Positions 43,010-52,538 of a DNA stretch of 64,000 nt are shown here, piece by piece (position 1 is the first letter of the stretch; every line of letters starts with the position of its first letter). This DNA comes from Alphaproteobacteria bacterium (GTDB taxonomy: Bacteria > Pseudomonadota > Alphaproteobacteria > JACAEB01). The stretch lies in assembly GCA_024236075.1 (NCBI GenBank), contig JACKLE010000006.1, positions 58,253 through 122,252 of the forward strand, read 5' to 3'. A program made the translations under genes and the position numbers. The notes beneath the pieces are model-generated. The model did not search any database. It was not told the origin of the DNA and worked only from the letters and a program-made list of their open reading frames with translations.

Positions 43010-44575
43010 ATGTCGGCAAAGGAGATGGGCGCGTCACCCGTCGGGGGCGCGCAGGCGACGGCGGCCGCAGGCAAGGTGACCGCGGTCGGATCCGGACCCA
43101 AAGGCACCGTGGGCGGCGCCCGCGCGGCCCCGCTTCGGCTGAGGGCCGAAGGCCCGGACCGCCTGCTGCCGGAGCGTCTCTTCGGCTTCAACATGGTCGT
43201 GCCGTACGACATTCCGCACGAGGACCCGGCCATGGTGCCGGCCGTCGCATCGCTCAAGCCGCACTATCTCCGGGTTCCGGGCGGAACCGTCGCGAACTAC
43301 TTCAACTGGCGCTCGGGCGCGCTCGAGGTTCCCGACGTCAAGGAGGGCGCGTCCAACTATCGCCGGATGCTGGTCGACGAGCGCATGCCGCTCTCCCATC
43401 GCCTCCACCCGAACGGCGCGCGGATGGAGGATCTGAAGGCGATCGCCGACAAGGTCGGCGCCGATCTCATCATCGTTCCGAATCTCGAGACCTCGACGAT
43501 CGAGGAGCAGGTCGCCTGGTTCGAGGACATGACCTCGAAGGGCATCGTTCCGCATACGGTGGAGATGGGCAACGAGTTCTATCACGCGCTCCTCCTCGAT
43601 GCGGAGTCCTTGCGCGTCTGGCCCGACTACGCCGCCTCGATGAAGCGCATGAAGGCCTATTACGACGCCATCTCGCGCTTCCTTCCGAAGGGCGCGAAGG
43701 TGTCGGTGCAGGCTTCGGCGAGCCGCTTCCACAACACGTCGCGGCCAAGCGAGTACACGCGCTATCAGCGCGGCTGGGATTGGGACAATGCGCTCGCTCC
43801 CGAGCCCTGGTTCAACGCCGTCACGACGCATATGTACGCGACCTTCTCGGCGCCCGCCGGCCGCGAGACGCTGAAGGGCCTGCCGGGCACGTACGAGACC
43901 ATCTATGCGGCCATGCTCGCGCGCACCGAGGACGGCTTCACGCGCAACATCAGGTTCCTCGAGGAGAAGCTGCCGGGCCGGGAGATTTGGGTCACCGAGT
44001 GGGGCGGGGGCGACCATGCGGCGCTCTTCGACGGATACGACATCAAGTTCGACGGCGCTTGGCTCAATATGACCGCACGCGGAATGCTCACGCTGCTGCG
44101 CCACCCGTCGGTGACGATCACGACCTACCATGCGCTCTTCTTCGCGGGATCGCTGTCGTCGATGTTCCGCCGCAACGCCGGCGCCTATCAGCCGATCACG
44201 GCGGCGAGCCTGCTCGCCTGGTTCCACGAGGCCTCTCGCGGGCCGGGCATGCGCTATGTTCCCGTCACCGCCGACGGTGTCCGGCGTATCGAGGCGAGAA
44301 CCACCAATCCCGGAGAAGGCTTCACGGATGTCGCAGGCGGGCTTTTCCGCAAGGGCGACGCGGCGACGCTCATTCTTCAGAATGCCTGGATGGAGCCGCG
44401 ATCGGTCTCGGTCGACGGGCTCATGGACGGAAGAGTTCCGAGCCGGATCGAGGTGATGGGCGCGGACGATCTCAAGATCTCCTTCCAGGACAAGCTGCCG
44501 CCGGTCGAGGAGATCGCCGCGCGCGCCGTCGTGGAGGTCCCCGCGCATACCGTTCTGAAGGCGGTGTGGGAGTGA
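43010..44575 (+). CDS. Clan GH-A-like glycosidase homologue, copy 2, without obvious export signal
   Basis: 521 residues, closely similar to copies 1 and 3 through the barrel (LRVPGGTVANYFNWRSG, NLETSTIEEQVAWF, VEMGNEFYHA with Glu189, IWVTEWGGGD with Glu330) and the C-terminal beta part. The first ~40 residues are Gly/Ala/Ser/Thr-rich (MSAKEMGASPVGGAQATAAA) and lack both a twin arginine and a hydrophobic core. The protein may therefore be cytoplasmic, or the start may be misjudged. It begins 110 bp after copy 1. Active-site residues are intact. Confidence 0.8.
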   Translation: MSAKEMGASPVGGAQATAAAGKVTAVGSGPKGTVGGARAAPLRLRAEGPDRLLPERLFGFNMVVPYDIPHEDPAMVPAVASLKPHYLRVPGGTVANYFNWRSGALEVPDVKEGASNYRRMLVDERMPLSHRLHPNGARMEDLKAIADKVGADLIIVPNLETSTIEEQVAWFEDMTSKGIVPHTVEMGNEFYHALLLDAESLRVWPDYAASMKRMKAYYDAISRFLPKGAKVSVQASASRFHNTSRPSEYTRYQRGWDWDNALAPEPWFNAVTTHMYATFSAPAGRETLKGLPGTYETIYAAMLARTEDGFTRNIRFLEEKLPGREIWVTEWGGGDHAALFDGYDIKFDGAWLNMTARGMLTLLRHPSVTITTYHALFFAGSLSSMFRRNAGAYQPITAASLLAWFHEASRGPGMRYVPVTADGVRRIEARTTNPGEGFTDVAGGLFRKGDAATLILQNAWMEPRSVSVDGLMDGRVPSRIEVMGADDLKISFQDKLPPVEEIAARAVVEVPAHTVLKAVWE

Positions 44576-44602
44576 CCGTGTCCGCCTGAGCGAATTGACA
44601 AA

Positions 44603-44616
44603 TGACGCCAGCGTCA
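44603..44616 (+). promoter_or_regulatory. Palindrome TGACG-CCAG-CGTCA upstream of GH-like copy 3
   Basis: A perfect TGACG-N4-CGTCA centred about 65 bp before the ATG at 44675, within 27-40 bp of the preceding stop. It is flanked by GACAAA on the left and TTTGTC on the right, making a larger near-palindrome. It is the same motif found beside the secreted propeller genes. Confidence 0.6.
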
Positions 44617-44674
44617 TCAATTTGTCCCGCATGCTGCCGGAAAGCGTCGGGCAAACGAGGCGAAGGGGGAAACG

Positions 44675-46243
44675 ATGTCAGATCCGAGATCCAAGAATGC
44701 TCCGACGCGGCGCGACGTCGTGGCGGCGGGAGCGGCGATCGCCGGAGTGAGCGCCGCGGGCCTTGGCGGCGCATCGGCCGCATCGCCGGCGCTGGTCGCA
44801 TCCGCGAAGGGCGGGAGCCGGGCGCTGCCCGAGCGGCTGTTCGGCGTCAATTCCGTCGTCTGCTACGACGTCCCCTTCGAGGACCCGGCCATGGTGCCGG
44901 CCGTCGAGAAGCTCGCGCCCCACTATCTGCGCTTTCCGGGCGGAACCGTCGCCAACTACTTCAACTGGCGCACCGGCAAGCTCGATGTGAAGCCGATCCC
45001 GAGCGGCGCGTCGGTCTACCGCAAATACATTCTGGACTACGCCCAGCCGTCCTCGCATCGGCTGCACCCGGGCGGCGCCTTCATGGAGGACTTCGCGAAG
45101 ATCGCGAAAGCGCTCGATGCGGAAACGGTCTTCGTGCCCAATCTCGAGACCTCGACCGTGGACGAGCAGACGGCCTGGTTCGCGCATCTCGCCGAGAAAG
45201 GCATCGCGCCGCGCACGGTCGAGATGGGGAACGAGTTCGCGCTGGCGATCCTCATGGACAAGGCGTCGCTGGAAGCCTGGCCCGACTATGCGAGCTCGAT
45301 GGCGCGCATGAAGACCTATTACGAGGGCTTCCGGAAATATCTTCCGGACGATGCGCGCATCGCGGTGCAGGCGGCGATGAGCCGCCTCAACGATCTCGAA
45401 GAGCCCCCGGCGAGAGCGGCCATCGACCGCCGCGAGTGGGAGTGGGACAATGCGCTCGTGCCCGAGGACTGGTTCCAGGCGGTGACGACGCACCCCTATG
45501 TCGGCATCTCCTCGCATTCGGGAGTCGCGGCTCTGAAGGGCCTTCCGGACACGGTCGATCAGGTCTATCCGAACATGATCGCGCACACGGATGACGGCAT
45601 CTCCCGTCAGCTTCGCTTCATCGAGGAGAAGCTTCCCGGCAAGGAAATCTGGGTCACCGAATGGGGCGGCGCGGATGCCGTCGCGACCTTCCAGCGGATT
45701 CCGCTGCGCTTCGACGGCATGTGGCTCAACATGATGGCGCGCTCGCTGCTCGTCTTCCTGCGCCATCCTTCCGTGACCGTCACGAACTATCACGCCATGT
45801 TCTTCTCGGGGAATCTGAGCTCCCTCTTCCGGCGAACGAGCGGACCGGAAAAGTATGCGCCGATCAACGCGGCAAGCCTCTTCGCGTGGTTCAACCGCGC
45901 CTCGCGGGGACCCGGCGTCACCTACACGCATCTGACGATCGAGGGCGCGACGCGCATCGAGGCCAAGACCAACATTCCCGGCGAGGGCTTCAACGACGTC
46001 GAGGGCGGGCTCTTCAGGAAGGGCGACGGCGCCGTCGCGCTCGTCCACAATGCGTGGAAGGAGCCGAAGACGCTCGATGTCTCGGGCCTCATGGACGGCC
46101 GCGTGCCGACGAAGGCCGAAGCGATGGGCGCTGACGATCTGCTGGCGGTCTATGAGGTCGATCTGCCGCCGGTCAGGGCTCTCGCCGCCGGCCCCGCGAT
46201 CGTGCTGCCGCCCTACACCACGACGCGCATCGAATGGGCGTGA
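44675..46243 (+). CDS. Tat-exported clan GH-A-like glycosidase homologue, copy 3
   Basis: 522 residues. A twin-arginine signal (APTRRDVVAAGAAIAGVSAAG) precedes the barrel: LRFPGGTVANYFNWRTG, NLETSTVDEQTAWF, VEMGNEFALA with Glu187, and IWVTEWGGAD with Glu329. The C-terminal domain is shared with copies 1 and 2 (GADDLLAVYEVDLPPV). Ribosome site AAGGGGG. It has its own upstream operator-like palindrome, so it may be regulated apart from copies 1 and 2. It ends 6 bp from the convergent lolA gene. The substrate is unknown. Confidence 0.82.
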   Translation: MSDPRSKNAPTRRDVVAAGAAIAGVSAAGLGGASAASPALVASAKGGSRALPERLFGVNSVVCYDVPFEDPAMVPAVEKLAPHYLRFPGGTVANYFNWRTGKLDVKPIPSGASVYRKYILDYAQPSSHRLHPGGAFMEDFAKIAKALDAETVFVPNLETSTVDEQTAWFAHLAEKGIAPRTVEMGNEFALAILMDKASLEAWPDYASSMARMKTYYEGFRKYLPDDARIAVQAAMSRLNDLEEPPARAAIDRREWEWDNALVPEDWFQAVTTHPYVGISSHSGVAALKGLPDTVDQVYPNMIAHTDDGISRQLRFIEEKLPGKEIWVTEWGGADAVATFQRIPLRFDGMWLNMMARSLLVFLRHPSVTVTNYHAMFFSGNLSSLFRRTSGPEKYAPINAASLFAWFNRASRGPGVTYTHLTIEGATRIEAKTNIPGEGFNDVEGGLFRKGDGAVALVHNAWKEPKTLDVSGLMDGRVPTKAEAMGADDLLAVYEVDLPPVRALAAGPAIVLPPYTTTRIEWA

Positions 46244-46249
46244 GGGCCC

Positions 46250-46894
46250 TCAGCGGTCCTCGTAGCCGTAGTCGTAAAGCGTGAAGAGCGAGACCGGGAA
46301 GTCGAGGCCCATCTCGATATCGGTGAGGCGCACGCTCGTGCGCGTGCCCTGCGCGTCGACGATGATCCATTGCTGCAGCTCGAAGTCGGGCCGCGAGAAG
46401 ACCAGCGTGAGCTCGCCCTGGGCGAGGCCGTCGTCCTTGCGCATGGTGATGCGGGTATGTCCCGGCAGCTCCTCGACGGAGGCGATCGTGGTGTCGCGCG
46501 CGAGGTCGATGCCCTCGGAGAGGAGCACCTTGAGCGGCGTCGAGCTCAGGGGGTAGCGGTTCACGACCTTCAGATCCATGTCGTCGACGCCGACCCAGGT
46601 CCCGTCGACGATGAAGCGGATCTTCGCCGGCGGATCGTATTCGAAGCGCAGCCTGCCCGGCCGGCTCATATAGAAGGTGCCGCGCGCAAGGCCCTGCTCG
46701 GCGAGCTGCTCGAAGCGGCCCTTCATGGTCGTGATGCCGTTGAGATAGGCGTCGGCCTTGGCGATCGTGTCGCGGTCGCGCGAGGAGAGCGCGGCCAGGG
46801 CCGGGCCCGCCGCAAGGCCGGCCCACAGGCCGGCCAGCGCCGCTGCCGCACGGCGCCGCGTCAGGCCAATGGTCCTCGCTCGGGTCCGATCCAT
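46250..46894 (-). CDS. lolA: Outer-membrane lipoprotein carrier protein LolA-like
   Basis: 214 residues with an N-terminal signal (LTRRRAAAALAGLWAGLAAG). The mature part shows the LolA pattern: ADAYLNGITTMKGRFEQ, RPGRLRFEYDPPAKIRFIVDG, NRYPLSSTPLKVLL and LVFSRPDFELQQWIIVDAQG. It ferries lipoproteins across the periplasm to the outer membrane. It lies 47 bp after ftsK, the usual alphaproteobacterial neighbour. Confidence 0.92.
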   Translation of the reverse strand: MDRTRARTIGLTRRRAAAALAGLWAGLAAGPALAALSSRDRDTIAKADAYLNGITTMKGRFEQLAEQGLARGTFYMSRPGRLRFEYDPPAKIRFIVDGTWVGVDDMDLKVVNRYPLSSTPLKVLLSEGIDLARDTTIASVEELPGHTRITMRKDDGLAQGELTLVFSRPDFELQQWIIVDAQGTRTSVRLTDIEMGLDFPVSLFTLYDYGYEDR

Positions 46895-46941
46895 GGAAGA
46901 AGGCTCACACGCCAATATGGCAAAACCGCGCCCGCCGCGGA

Positions 46942-49350
46942 TCAGTCCTCGCTGTGGTCGCCGACGAGGATGTCGCGCTTGCCGGCGTGATTCGGCGCGC
47001 TCACGACGCCCTGGTCCTCCATCTGCTCCATGAGGCGGGCGGCGCGGTTGTAGCCGATCTGCAGCTTGCGCTGGATATAGCTCGTCGAGGCCTTGCGGTC
47101 GCGCGCGACGATCGCGACGGCGCGGTCGTAGAGATCGTCGCCGCTTCCCGCCTGCTCGGCCATGAAGAGGCCGAACTCGTCCTCGTCCGGCTCCTCGGTG
47201 ATCGAGGGCACGTAGTCGGGATCGCCCTGCGTCTTGAGGTAGGCGACGACGGCCTCGACCTCGGCGTCGGAGACGAAGGGGCCATGGACACGTCGGATAC
47301 GCCCGCCGCCGGCCATGTAGAGCATGTCGCCCTGGCCGAGGAGCTGCTCGGCGCCCTGCTCGCCGAGGATCGTCCGGCTGTCGATCTTGGAGGTGACCTG
47401 GAAGGAGATCCGTGTCGGGAAGTTCGCCTTGATCGTGCCGGTGATGACGTCGACGGAGGGGCGCTGCGTCGCGGTGAGGAGGTGGATGCCGGCGGCGCGC
47501 GCCATCTGCGCGAGGCGCTGGACGGCGGCCTCGATGTCCTTGCCCGCGACCATCATGAGGTCCGCCATCTCGTCCACGACGACGACGATGTAGGGCATCG
47601 TCTCGAGCGGCATCTCCTCGGTCTCGTAGACCGGCTCGCCCGTCTCGCGGTCGAAGCCGGTCTGCACCGTGCGCGTCAGGATCTCGTCGTTCTCGATCGC
47701 CTCGGCGATGCGGACGTTGAAGCCCTTGATGTTCCGCACGCCGACCTTCGACATTTTGCGGTAGCGGTCTTCCATCTCCCGCACCACCCATTTGAGCGCG
47801 ACGACGGCCTTTTTGGGGTCCGTGACGACGGGGGTCAGGAGGTGCGGGATGCCGTCATAGACCGACAGCTCCAGCATCTTGGGGTCGACCATGATGAGCT
47901 TGCACTCGTCCGGCGGCAGGCGGAAGAGAAGCGAGAGGATCATGGCGTTGATGCCGACCGACTTGCCCGATCCCGTGGTACCGGCGATGAGGAGGTGCGG
48001 CATCGCCGCGAGGTCGGCGACGACCGGTCCCCCGCCGATGTCCTTGCCGAGGGCGAGGGCGAGGCGCGAGGCGGTGCGCTCATATTCGCCGGAGGCGAGC
48101 AGCTCACGCAGGTAGACCGTCTCGCGGCGCGCGTTCGGAAGCTCGATGCCGAGCACGTTGCGCCCCGGTATGACGGCGACGCGCGCCGAGATGGCGCTCA
48201 TCGAGCGGGCGATGTCGTCGGCGAGCCCGATGACGCGCGAGGACTTGATCCCGGGCGCGGGCTCGAACTCGTAGAGCGCGACGACGGGGCCGGGGCGAAC
48301 CTCGGTGATCTGTCCGCGCACCCCGAAATCGGCAAGCACGGTCTCGAGAAGGCGCGCATTCTGCTCGAGCGCCTCGTCGGACTGCTCGCCGGTCTTGGCG
48401 AAGGTCTTGGGCTTGGCGAGGAGGCTCAGAGGCGGAAGCTGATAGAGCCCCGGCTCGAGGTCGAGCAGGGGCTCGGCCTCCTTCGCCTCGCGCTTGGAAG
48501 CCGGCCCTTGGGACGGCCCGGTCCGTTTGACGCGCGCGCGCGGGACCAGGGGGACGGGGACGACCTCGAGATCGTTGCGCTCGTCCTCCTCCAGATCCTC
48601 GTCGTCGTCTGGCGGCGGAATGTCGATGGTGTCGTCTTCGTCCTCGGCCCAGGGCTCGAGCTCCTCGGGGGCTTCGGTGCGGCGGCGGAACGAGGGGAGG
48701 CTCGGCAAGGGAATGCGCGGCAGCTCCGGCAGGTTCAGCTCGCCGAGGCGCTCGGCGAGCCCCTCGGCACGTTCGCGCAGGCCCGAGACGAGCGACACCG
48801 CCTCGCGAAATGTGAAGCCGAGCGCCCAGAGGTAGAGCGGAATGACGGCGACCACTCCGATGACGGCGGCGAGGAGCCGCGCGGGTGCGCCCGCGCCGAC
48901 GCCCGTGAGCGCGGCGGCCCGCAGAAACAGCCCGTCATAGAGGAGCTGACCGAGAAGGCCGCCGAGCCCTGCCGGCCAGTCGAAACGGTCCGGCTGCGGA
49001 AGGGCGCCGAGGGCAAGCGTGGCGCCAAGGATCGCGCCCGCGAGCGCGCCGAGTCCGCCCGCACCCTCGTCGGCCTCCTCGTGGCGCAGCCGCCTCAGGC
49101 CCCAGACGATGAGCGGCGCGATGACGAGGAAGGCAGCAAGCCCCATCGCCTGGATCGCGCCGTCGGCGAAGACGGCGCCAAGAAGCCCCAGAATATTGCG
49201 CGCGCGCTCGGCCGTGGAGGTGCCGAAACTGGGATCGTGGGCGGAATAGCTGGCGAGCGCGAGACCGACGCCGACCGCCGAGACGATGAGCAGGGCACCG
49301 CCGGCCTCGGTGAGCCGTCGCCCGAAAAATTCCTTGGCCTCTTCCAGCAT
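46942..49350 (-). CDS. ftsK: DNA translocase FtsK
   Basis: About 802 residues. Four N-terminal membrane segments are followed by an acidic linker ([20 protein letters not shown]). The motor domain has Walker [15 protein letters not shown] (~residue 460), Walker [14 protein letters not shown] and [13 protein letters not shown]. The C-terminal gamma winged helix ([21 protein letters not shown]) reads chromosome-orientation sequences. It pumps DNA at the division septum. ATG 49350 with GTGAGG upstream is preferred; GTG 49359 is in frame. Confidence 0.97.
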   Translation of the reverse strand: MLEEAKEFFGRRLTEAGGALLIVSAVGVGLALASYSAHDPSFGTSTAERARNILGLLGAVFADGAIQAMGLAAFLVIAPLIVWGLRRLRHEEADEGAGGLGALAGAILGATLALGALPQPDRFDWPAGLGGLLGQLLYDGLFLRAAALTGVGAGAPARLLAAVIGVVAVIPLYLWALGFTFREAVSLVSGLRERAEGLAERLGELNLPELPRIPLPSLPSFRRRTEAPEELEPWAEDEDDTIDIPPPDDDEDLEEDERNDLEVVPVPLVPRARVKRTGPSQGPASKREAKEAEPLLDLEPGLYQLPPLSLLAKPKTFAKTGEQSDEALEQNARLLETVLADFGVRGQITEVRPGPVVALYEFEPAPGIKSSRVIGLADDIARSMSAISARVAVIPGRNVLGIELPNARRETVYLRELLASGEYERTASRLALALGKDIGGGPVVADLAAMPHLLIAGTTGSGKSVGINAMILSLLFRLPPDECKLIMVDPKMLELSVYDGIPHLLTPVVTDPKKAVVALKWVVREMEDRYRKMSKVGVRNIKGFNVRIAEAIENDEILTRTVQTGFDRETGEPVYETEEMPLETMPYIVVVVDEMADLMMVAGKDIEAAVQRLAQMARAAGIHLLTATQRPSVDVITGTIKANFPTRISFQVTSKIDSRTILGEQGAEQLLGQGDMLYMAGGGRIRRVHGPFVSDAEVEAVVAYLKTQGDPDYVPSITEEPDEDEFGLFMAEQAGSGDDLYDRAVAIVARDRKASTSYIQRKLQIGYNRAARLMEQMEDQGVVSAPNHAGKRDILVGDHSED

Positions 49351-49531
49351 ACGCCTCACGCCCGGTAATAGGGGTCACACGGATTTGAACCGAACCTGGC
49401 CGCAAAATCTACAGCCTACCGACGATAGGTGCGACCTTCGCAGGCCTCAACGGGCCATGCGTTGCGACGCCACGAGTTGGGAGGAAAAGTGCTTAAGGAT
49501 CGTTAAGACTGAGCCGCCGCCGGGCGGCGAG

Positions 49532-49548
49532 TGTCCCGATTCGGGACA
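49532..49548. terminator. Palindrome after the DapC-like gene
   Basis: TGTCCCGA-T-TCGGGACA is a perfect inverted repeat immediately beyond the stop at 49551. With a one-base loop on paper the real hairpin is shorter, and no T run follows, so terminator assignment is tentative. Confidence 0.4.
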
Positions 49549-49550
49549 GG

Positions 49551-50741
49551 TCAGAGCGTCGCCGCGATCCGCTCGAGCCCGTCTTGCGTCGTCTTCAGGC
49601 TGTCGACGAGCGCGACGCGGATATAGGGGGCTCCCGGATTGACGCCGTCGACCTCCGTGGCGAGATAGGCGCCGGGCAGCACCTTGACCTTTGCCTTCGA
49701 CCAGAGGTCGCGCGCGGCGCGCTCGCCGTCTCCGACGTCGAGCCAGAGGAAGAAGCCGCCGGGCGGCCGGCGGAAGGCGAAGCGATTGCCGAGAATGCGC
49801 TCCGCGACGTCGATCTTGGCGCGATAGAGCGTGCGGTTCGCGACGACATGGGCCTCGTCGGACCAGGCTTGCGTCGCCGCTTCGAGGACGGGAATGGGGG
49901 AGGGCGCGCCGCCATAGGAGCGTAGCACGCGGAAGGCCGTGACGATCTTCTCGCCCCCCACGACGAAGCCCGAACGCAGGCCCGGCAGATTCGACCGCTT
50001 CGACAGCGAATGGAACGCGAGCACGCGCTCGAGCGCGGCGGGACTGCCGGCGCAGGCCTCGACGACGCCGGTCGGCGGCGCGCCGTCATAGATCTCCGCA
50101 TAGCATTCGTCCGCGAACAGCAGGAAGTCGTGGCGTTCGGCGAGCGCCAGCAGCCGGCGCCAATAGGCGAGGTCGGCGATCGCGCCTTGCGGGTTCGATG
50201 GCGCGCAGACATAGGCCGCGACCGCGCGGTCGAGAACCTCCCGCGCCACCCGGTCGAAGGCGGGCAGGAACCCAGTCTCGGCCGTCGCGGGCACGTAGTG
50301 GATCTCGGCGCCGATCGCCGCCGCGGCCGCCGCGTAGCACTGATAGAACGGGTTGGGCAGCAGCACCACCGGCCGCGGCTGCGTCTCGGCGCGCGCGGCG
50401 AGCTGCGCGGCCAGGAAGAGCGCCTCGCGCGTTCCGTTTACCGGCAGGATGGCCGCATCGGGATCGAGGAAGTCCGGTGCGAGGCCGTACCGGCGCGCGA
50501 GCCATCCGGCGGCGGCGCGGCGAAAGGCGGGCGTGCCCTCATTGGGCGGATAGCGGCCATAGGCGGCGAAATCGGCCGAAAGGGCGCGCGCGAGGAATTC
50601 CGGCACTCCGTGGCGCGGCTCGCCGATCGACAGATCGATGGCGCCTTCGGGCAAAGCTTCGCCGGCCTTCTGGCCGAGCAGGGCGCGCAGGCGCGGAAAC
50701 GGATAGTCGGGAAGCCCCGCGAAACGCTCCGCGACGATCAC
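49551..50741 (-). CDS. Class I/II aminotransferase, DapC-like
   Basis: 396 residues of fold-type I PLP aminotransferase. It opens RFAGLPDYPFPRLRALL and IDLSIGEPRHGVP, has the PLP aspartate in LLFADECYAEIY and the Schiff-base lysine in FHSLSKRSNLPGLRSGF. This opening is typical of the succinyldiaminopimelate aminotransferase (DapC) of alphaproteobacteria, acting in lysine and peptidoglycan precursor synthesis. No dapD/dapE gene adjoins it here, so that specific role is inferred. The stop lies next to a TGTCCCGA/TCGGGACA palindrome. Confidence 0.87.
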   Translation of the reverse strand: MIVAERFAGLPDYPFPRLRALLGQKAGEALPEGAIDLSIGEPRHGVPEFLARALSADFAAYGRYPPNEGTPAFRRAAAGWLARRYGLAPDFLDPDAAILPVNGTREALFLAAQLAARAETQPRPVVLLPNPFYQCYAAAAAAIGAEIHYVPATAETGFLPAFDRVAREVLDRAVAAYVCAPSNPQGAIADLAYWRRLLALAERHDFLLFADECYAEIYDGAPPTGVVEACAGSPAALERVLAFHSLSKRSNLPGLRSGFVVGGEKIVTAFRVLRSYGGAPSPIPVLEAATQAWSDEAHVVANRTLYRAKIDVAERILGNRFAFRRPPGGFFLWLDVGDGERAARDLWSKAKVKVLPGAYLATEVDGVNPGAPYIRVALVDSLKTTQDGLERIAATL

Positions 50742-50833
50742 GTCTTCTTCCCTTCTCCTCGATCGGGCCCGGCGGCGCGCGGACGATAGCGACGCCAGGC
50801 CTGTCGGTAAAGGAGGCCCCCAAGACGAACGAA

Positions 50834-50855
50834 GGCCCGGGATCGCTCCCGGGCC
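50834..50855 (-). terminator. Hairpin downstream of the ammonium transporter operon
   Basis: A perfect 9-bp stem, GGCCCGGGA / TCCCGGGCC, with a TCGC loop (as read on the plus strand). It lies about 108 bp beyond the stop of the distal amtB and between the two leftward units, so it can end the glnK-amtB-amtB message. On the minus strand it is followed by TTCGTTCGTCTT. Confidence 0.6.
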
Positions 50856-50963
50856 CTCGCCCCACGCATGCGAGACGGATGCCCCCCGGCCCTGCCTCGC
50901 AGACTGAGCTGATATGGTCTCGGGACCGGCAGCCGCGCCGATCCCGAGAGCCGGTCCCCGCGC

Positions 50964-52286
50964 CTAGCGGCGCGTGAACTCCGGATAGGCCTCGATGCCG
51001 AGCTCGGCCTTGTCGAGCCCCATCTCTTCATCCTCCGCCGAAGCGCGGATGCCTACCGTGAACTTCAGGATGAGCCAGAGAACGAGGCTCACGACGAAGG
51101 TGAAGGCGCCGATCGCACCGATCCCCACCGCCTGGCCGTAATAGGTGGCGCTGTCGTTGGAGAAGGGAACGATGATCGTGCCCCAGATGCCGCACAGAAG
51201 GTGCGCGGGAATGGCGCCCACCACGTCGTCGATCCGCAGCTTGTCGAGGATCGGCACCGCGATGGTGACGATGACGCCGCCGACGGCCCCGACCATGAGG
51301 GCAATCGGAATGGTCGGCGCCAAGGGCTCCGCCGTGATCGAGACGAGGCCCCCGATGGCACCGTTGAGCGCGATCGAGAGGTCGACCTTCTTGAAGAGGA
51401 TCTGGCTCATGATCATCGCCACCACGAGGCCGGACGCGGCCGCGAGGTTGGTGTTGATGTAGATGTTCGAGATCGCGGCGACGTCGGCGCCCGTGCCCAT
51501 GGCGAGCTGAGAGCCGCCATTGAACCCGAACCAGCCGAGCCAGAGGATGAAGGTGCCGAGGGTCGCGAGCGGCAGCATCGAGCCGGGCATCGGGTTCACC
51601 GAGCCGTCAGGATTGTACTTGCCGATCCGCGAGCCCAGGACGAAGGCGCCCGCAAGCGCCGCCCAGCCGCCGACCGAGTGGACGAGCGTCGAGCCGGCGA
51701 AGTCGGAGAAGCCGAAATTGGTGTCGAGCCAGCCCGTGCCCCACTCCCACGAGCCGGTGATCGGATACATGATCCCGGTGAGGATGGTCGTGAACACCAT
51801 GAAGGGCCAGATCTTGATCCGCTCGGCGAGCGTGCCCGAAACGATCGAGGCCGCCGTCGCGCAGAACACCATCTGGAAGAACCAGTCGGACCCCGAGGAG
51901 TAGCCGCCCGAGAAGTCGCCTTCAGGGTCGCTCGCACTCCAGATCAGGCCGAAGTTGAAATAGCCGTTCCAGTCCTCGCCCATCGTGCCCGGATACATGA
52001 TCTTGTACCCGACGAGCCAGAACATGATGCCGGCGATCCCGTAGATCGCAATGTTCTTCAAGCTGATGGTCGCGGCGCTCTTGGAGCGCACGAGACCGCT
52101 TTCGAGCATGCAGAACCCTGCCGCCATCCACATGACCAGGAAGCCATGCATCAGGAAGTTCAGGCTATTGAAGATGTATGCGGTCTCATCATCGACCGCA
52201 TAGGCCGCGCTCGCGACGAGCAGCGCACTTGCGCCCACGCCGAGACCGAGCCCCACTCTCGTCATTCGTTTCGTTAGGTCTCTCAT
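50964..52286 (-). CDS. Ammonium transporter, distal copy
   Basis: 440 residues with a cleavable-looking N-terminal segment and about eleven membrane helices. The Amt pore histidines lie in LVHSVGGWAALAGAFVLG and IPAHLLCGIWGT. Other family blocks are FCMLESGLVRSKSAA and LGWFGFNGGS. It conducts ammonium and is blocked by GlnK when nitrogen is sufficient. ATG 52286 follows AGGAGAGGG. It is a distinct subfamily member with a long early loop (GTMGEDWNGYFNFGLIW) and only distantly resembles the neighbouring copy. Both lie downstream of glnK on the same strand. Confidence 0.94.
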   Translation of the reverse strand: MRDLTKRMTRVGLGLGVGASALLVASAAYAVDDETAYIFNSLNFLMHGFLVMWMAAGFCMLESGLVRSKSAATISLKNIAIYGIAGIMFWLVGYKIMYPGTMGEDWNGYFNFGLIWSASDPEGDFSGGYSSGSDWFFQMVFCATAASIVSGTLAERIKIWPFMVFTTILTGIMYPITGSWEWGTGWLDTNFGFSDFAGSTLVHSVGGWAALAGAFVLGSRIGKYNPDGSVNPMPGSMLPLATLGTFILWLGWFGFNGGSQLAMGTGADVAAISNIYINTNLAAASGLVVAMIMSQILFKKVDLSIALNGAIGGLVSITAEPLAPTIPIALMVGAVGGVIVTIAVPILDKLRIDDVVGAIPAHLLCGIWGTIIVPFSNDSATYYGQAVGIGAIGAFTFVVSLVLWLILKFTVGIRASAEDEEMGLDKAELGIEAYPEFTRR

Positions 52287-52538
52287 CAACCCTCTCCTAC
52301 AAGGCATTCTGACGGTCGCCCGCCCCGAATGCTCACCACCTGCTCCGCCGGACTTGAAACTGGCCGGCCGACGGAATTTCCGACTCTTGGTATTGACGAC
52401 CCCTTCCCCAATCCCCTCTCGGTCCTGGCGAAGAATGCCGTTGGCGCACCGCGTCCACCACTAGTTTGCGCGGCAAATCCTGTCCTAGCGCCCTTCAGAC
52501 CTGCATCGCTCCTCCCTCCGAAAAGCCTCACCCGTATC
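52287..52538. other. Gap between the two ammonium transporter genes
   Basis: 252 bp, long for genes in one operon, so the distal copy may have its own promoter. It contains a TTTGC-GCG-GCAAA palindrome near 52469-52481 and an AT-richer patch around 52370-52400. I found no convincing sigma-54 or NtrC site. Confidence 0.4.

Noticed and set aside
46954..49368. 804-residue open frame antisense to ftsK
   Set aside because: It is the mirror of ftsK caused by high GC at third positions. It has no ribosome site and no recognisable domain.
49375..49400. On the minus strand GGTTCAAATCC resembles a tRNA T-loop upstream of ftsK
   Set aside because: The T-stem pairs at only three or four positions, no matching 5' acceptor sequence lies within 100 bases, and there is no CCA end or anticodon arm.
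49492..49507. CTTAA-N6-TTAAG between the DapC-like gene and ftsK resembles a CtrA site
   Set aside because: CtrA boxes need TTAA-N7-TTAA; the spacing is 6, and the site is about 150 bp from ftsK.
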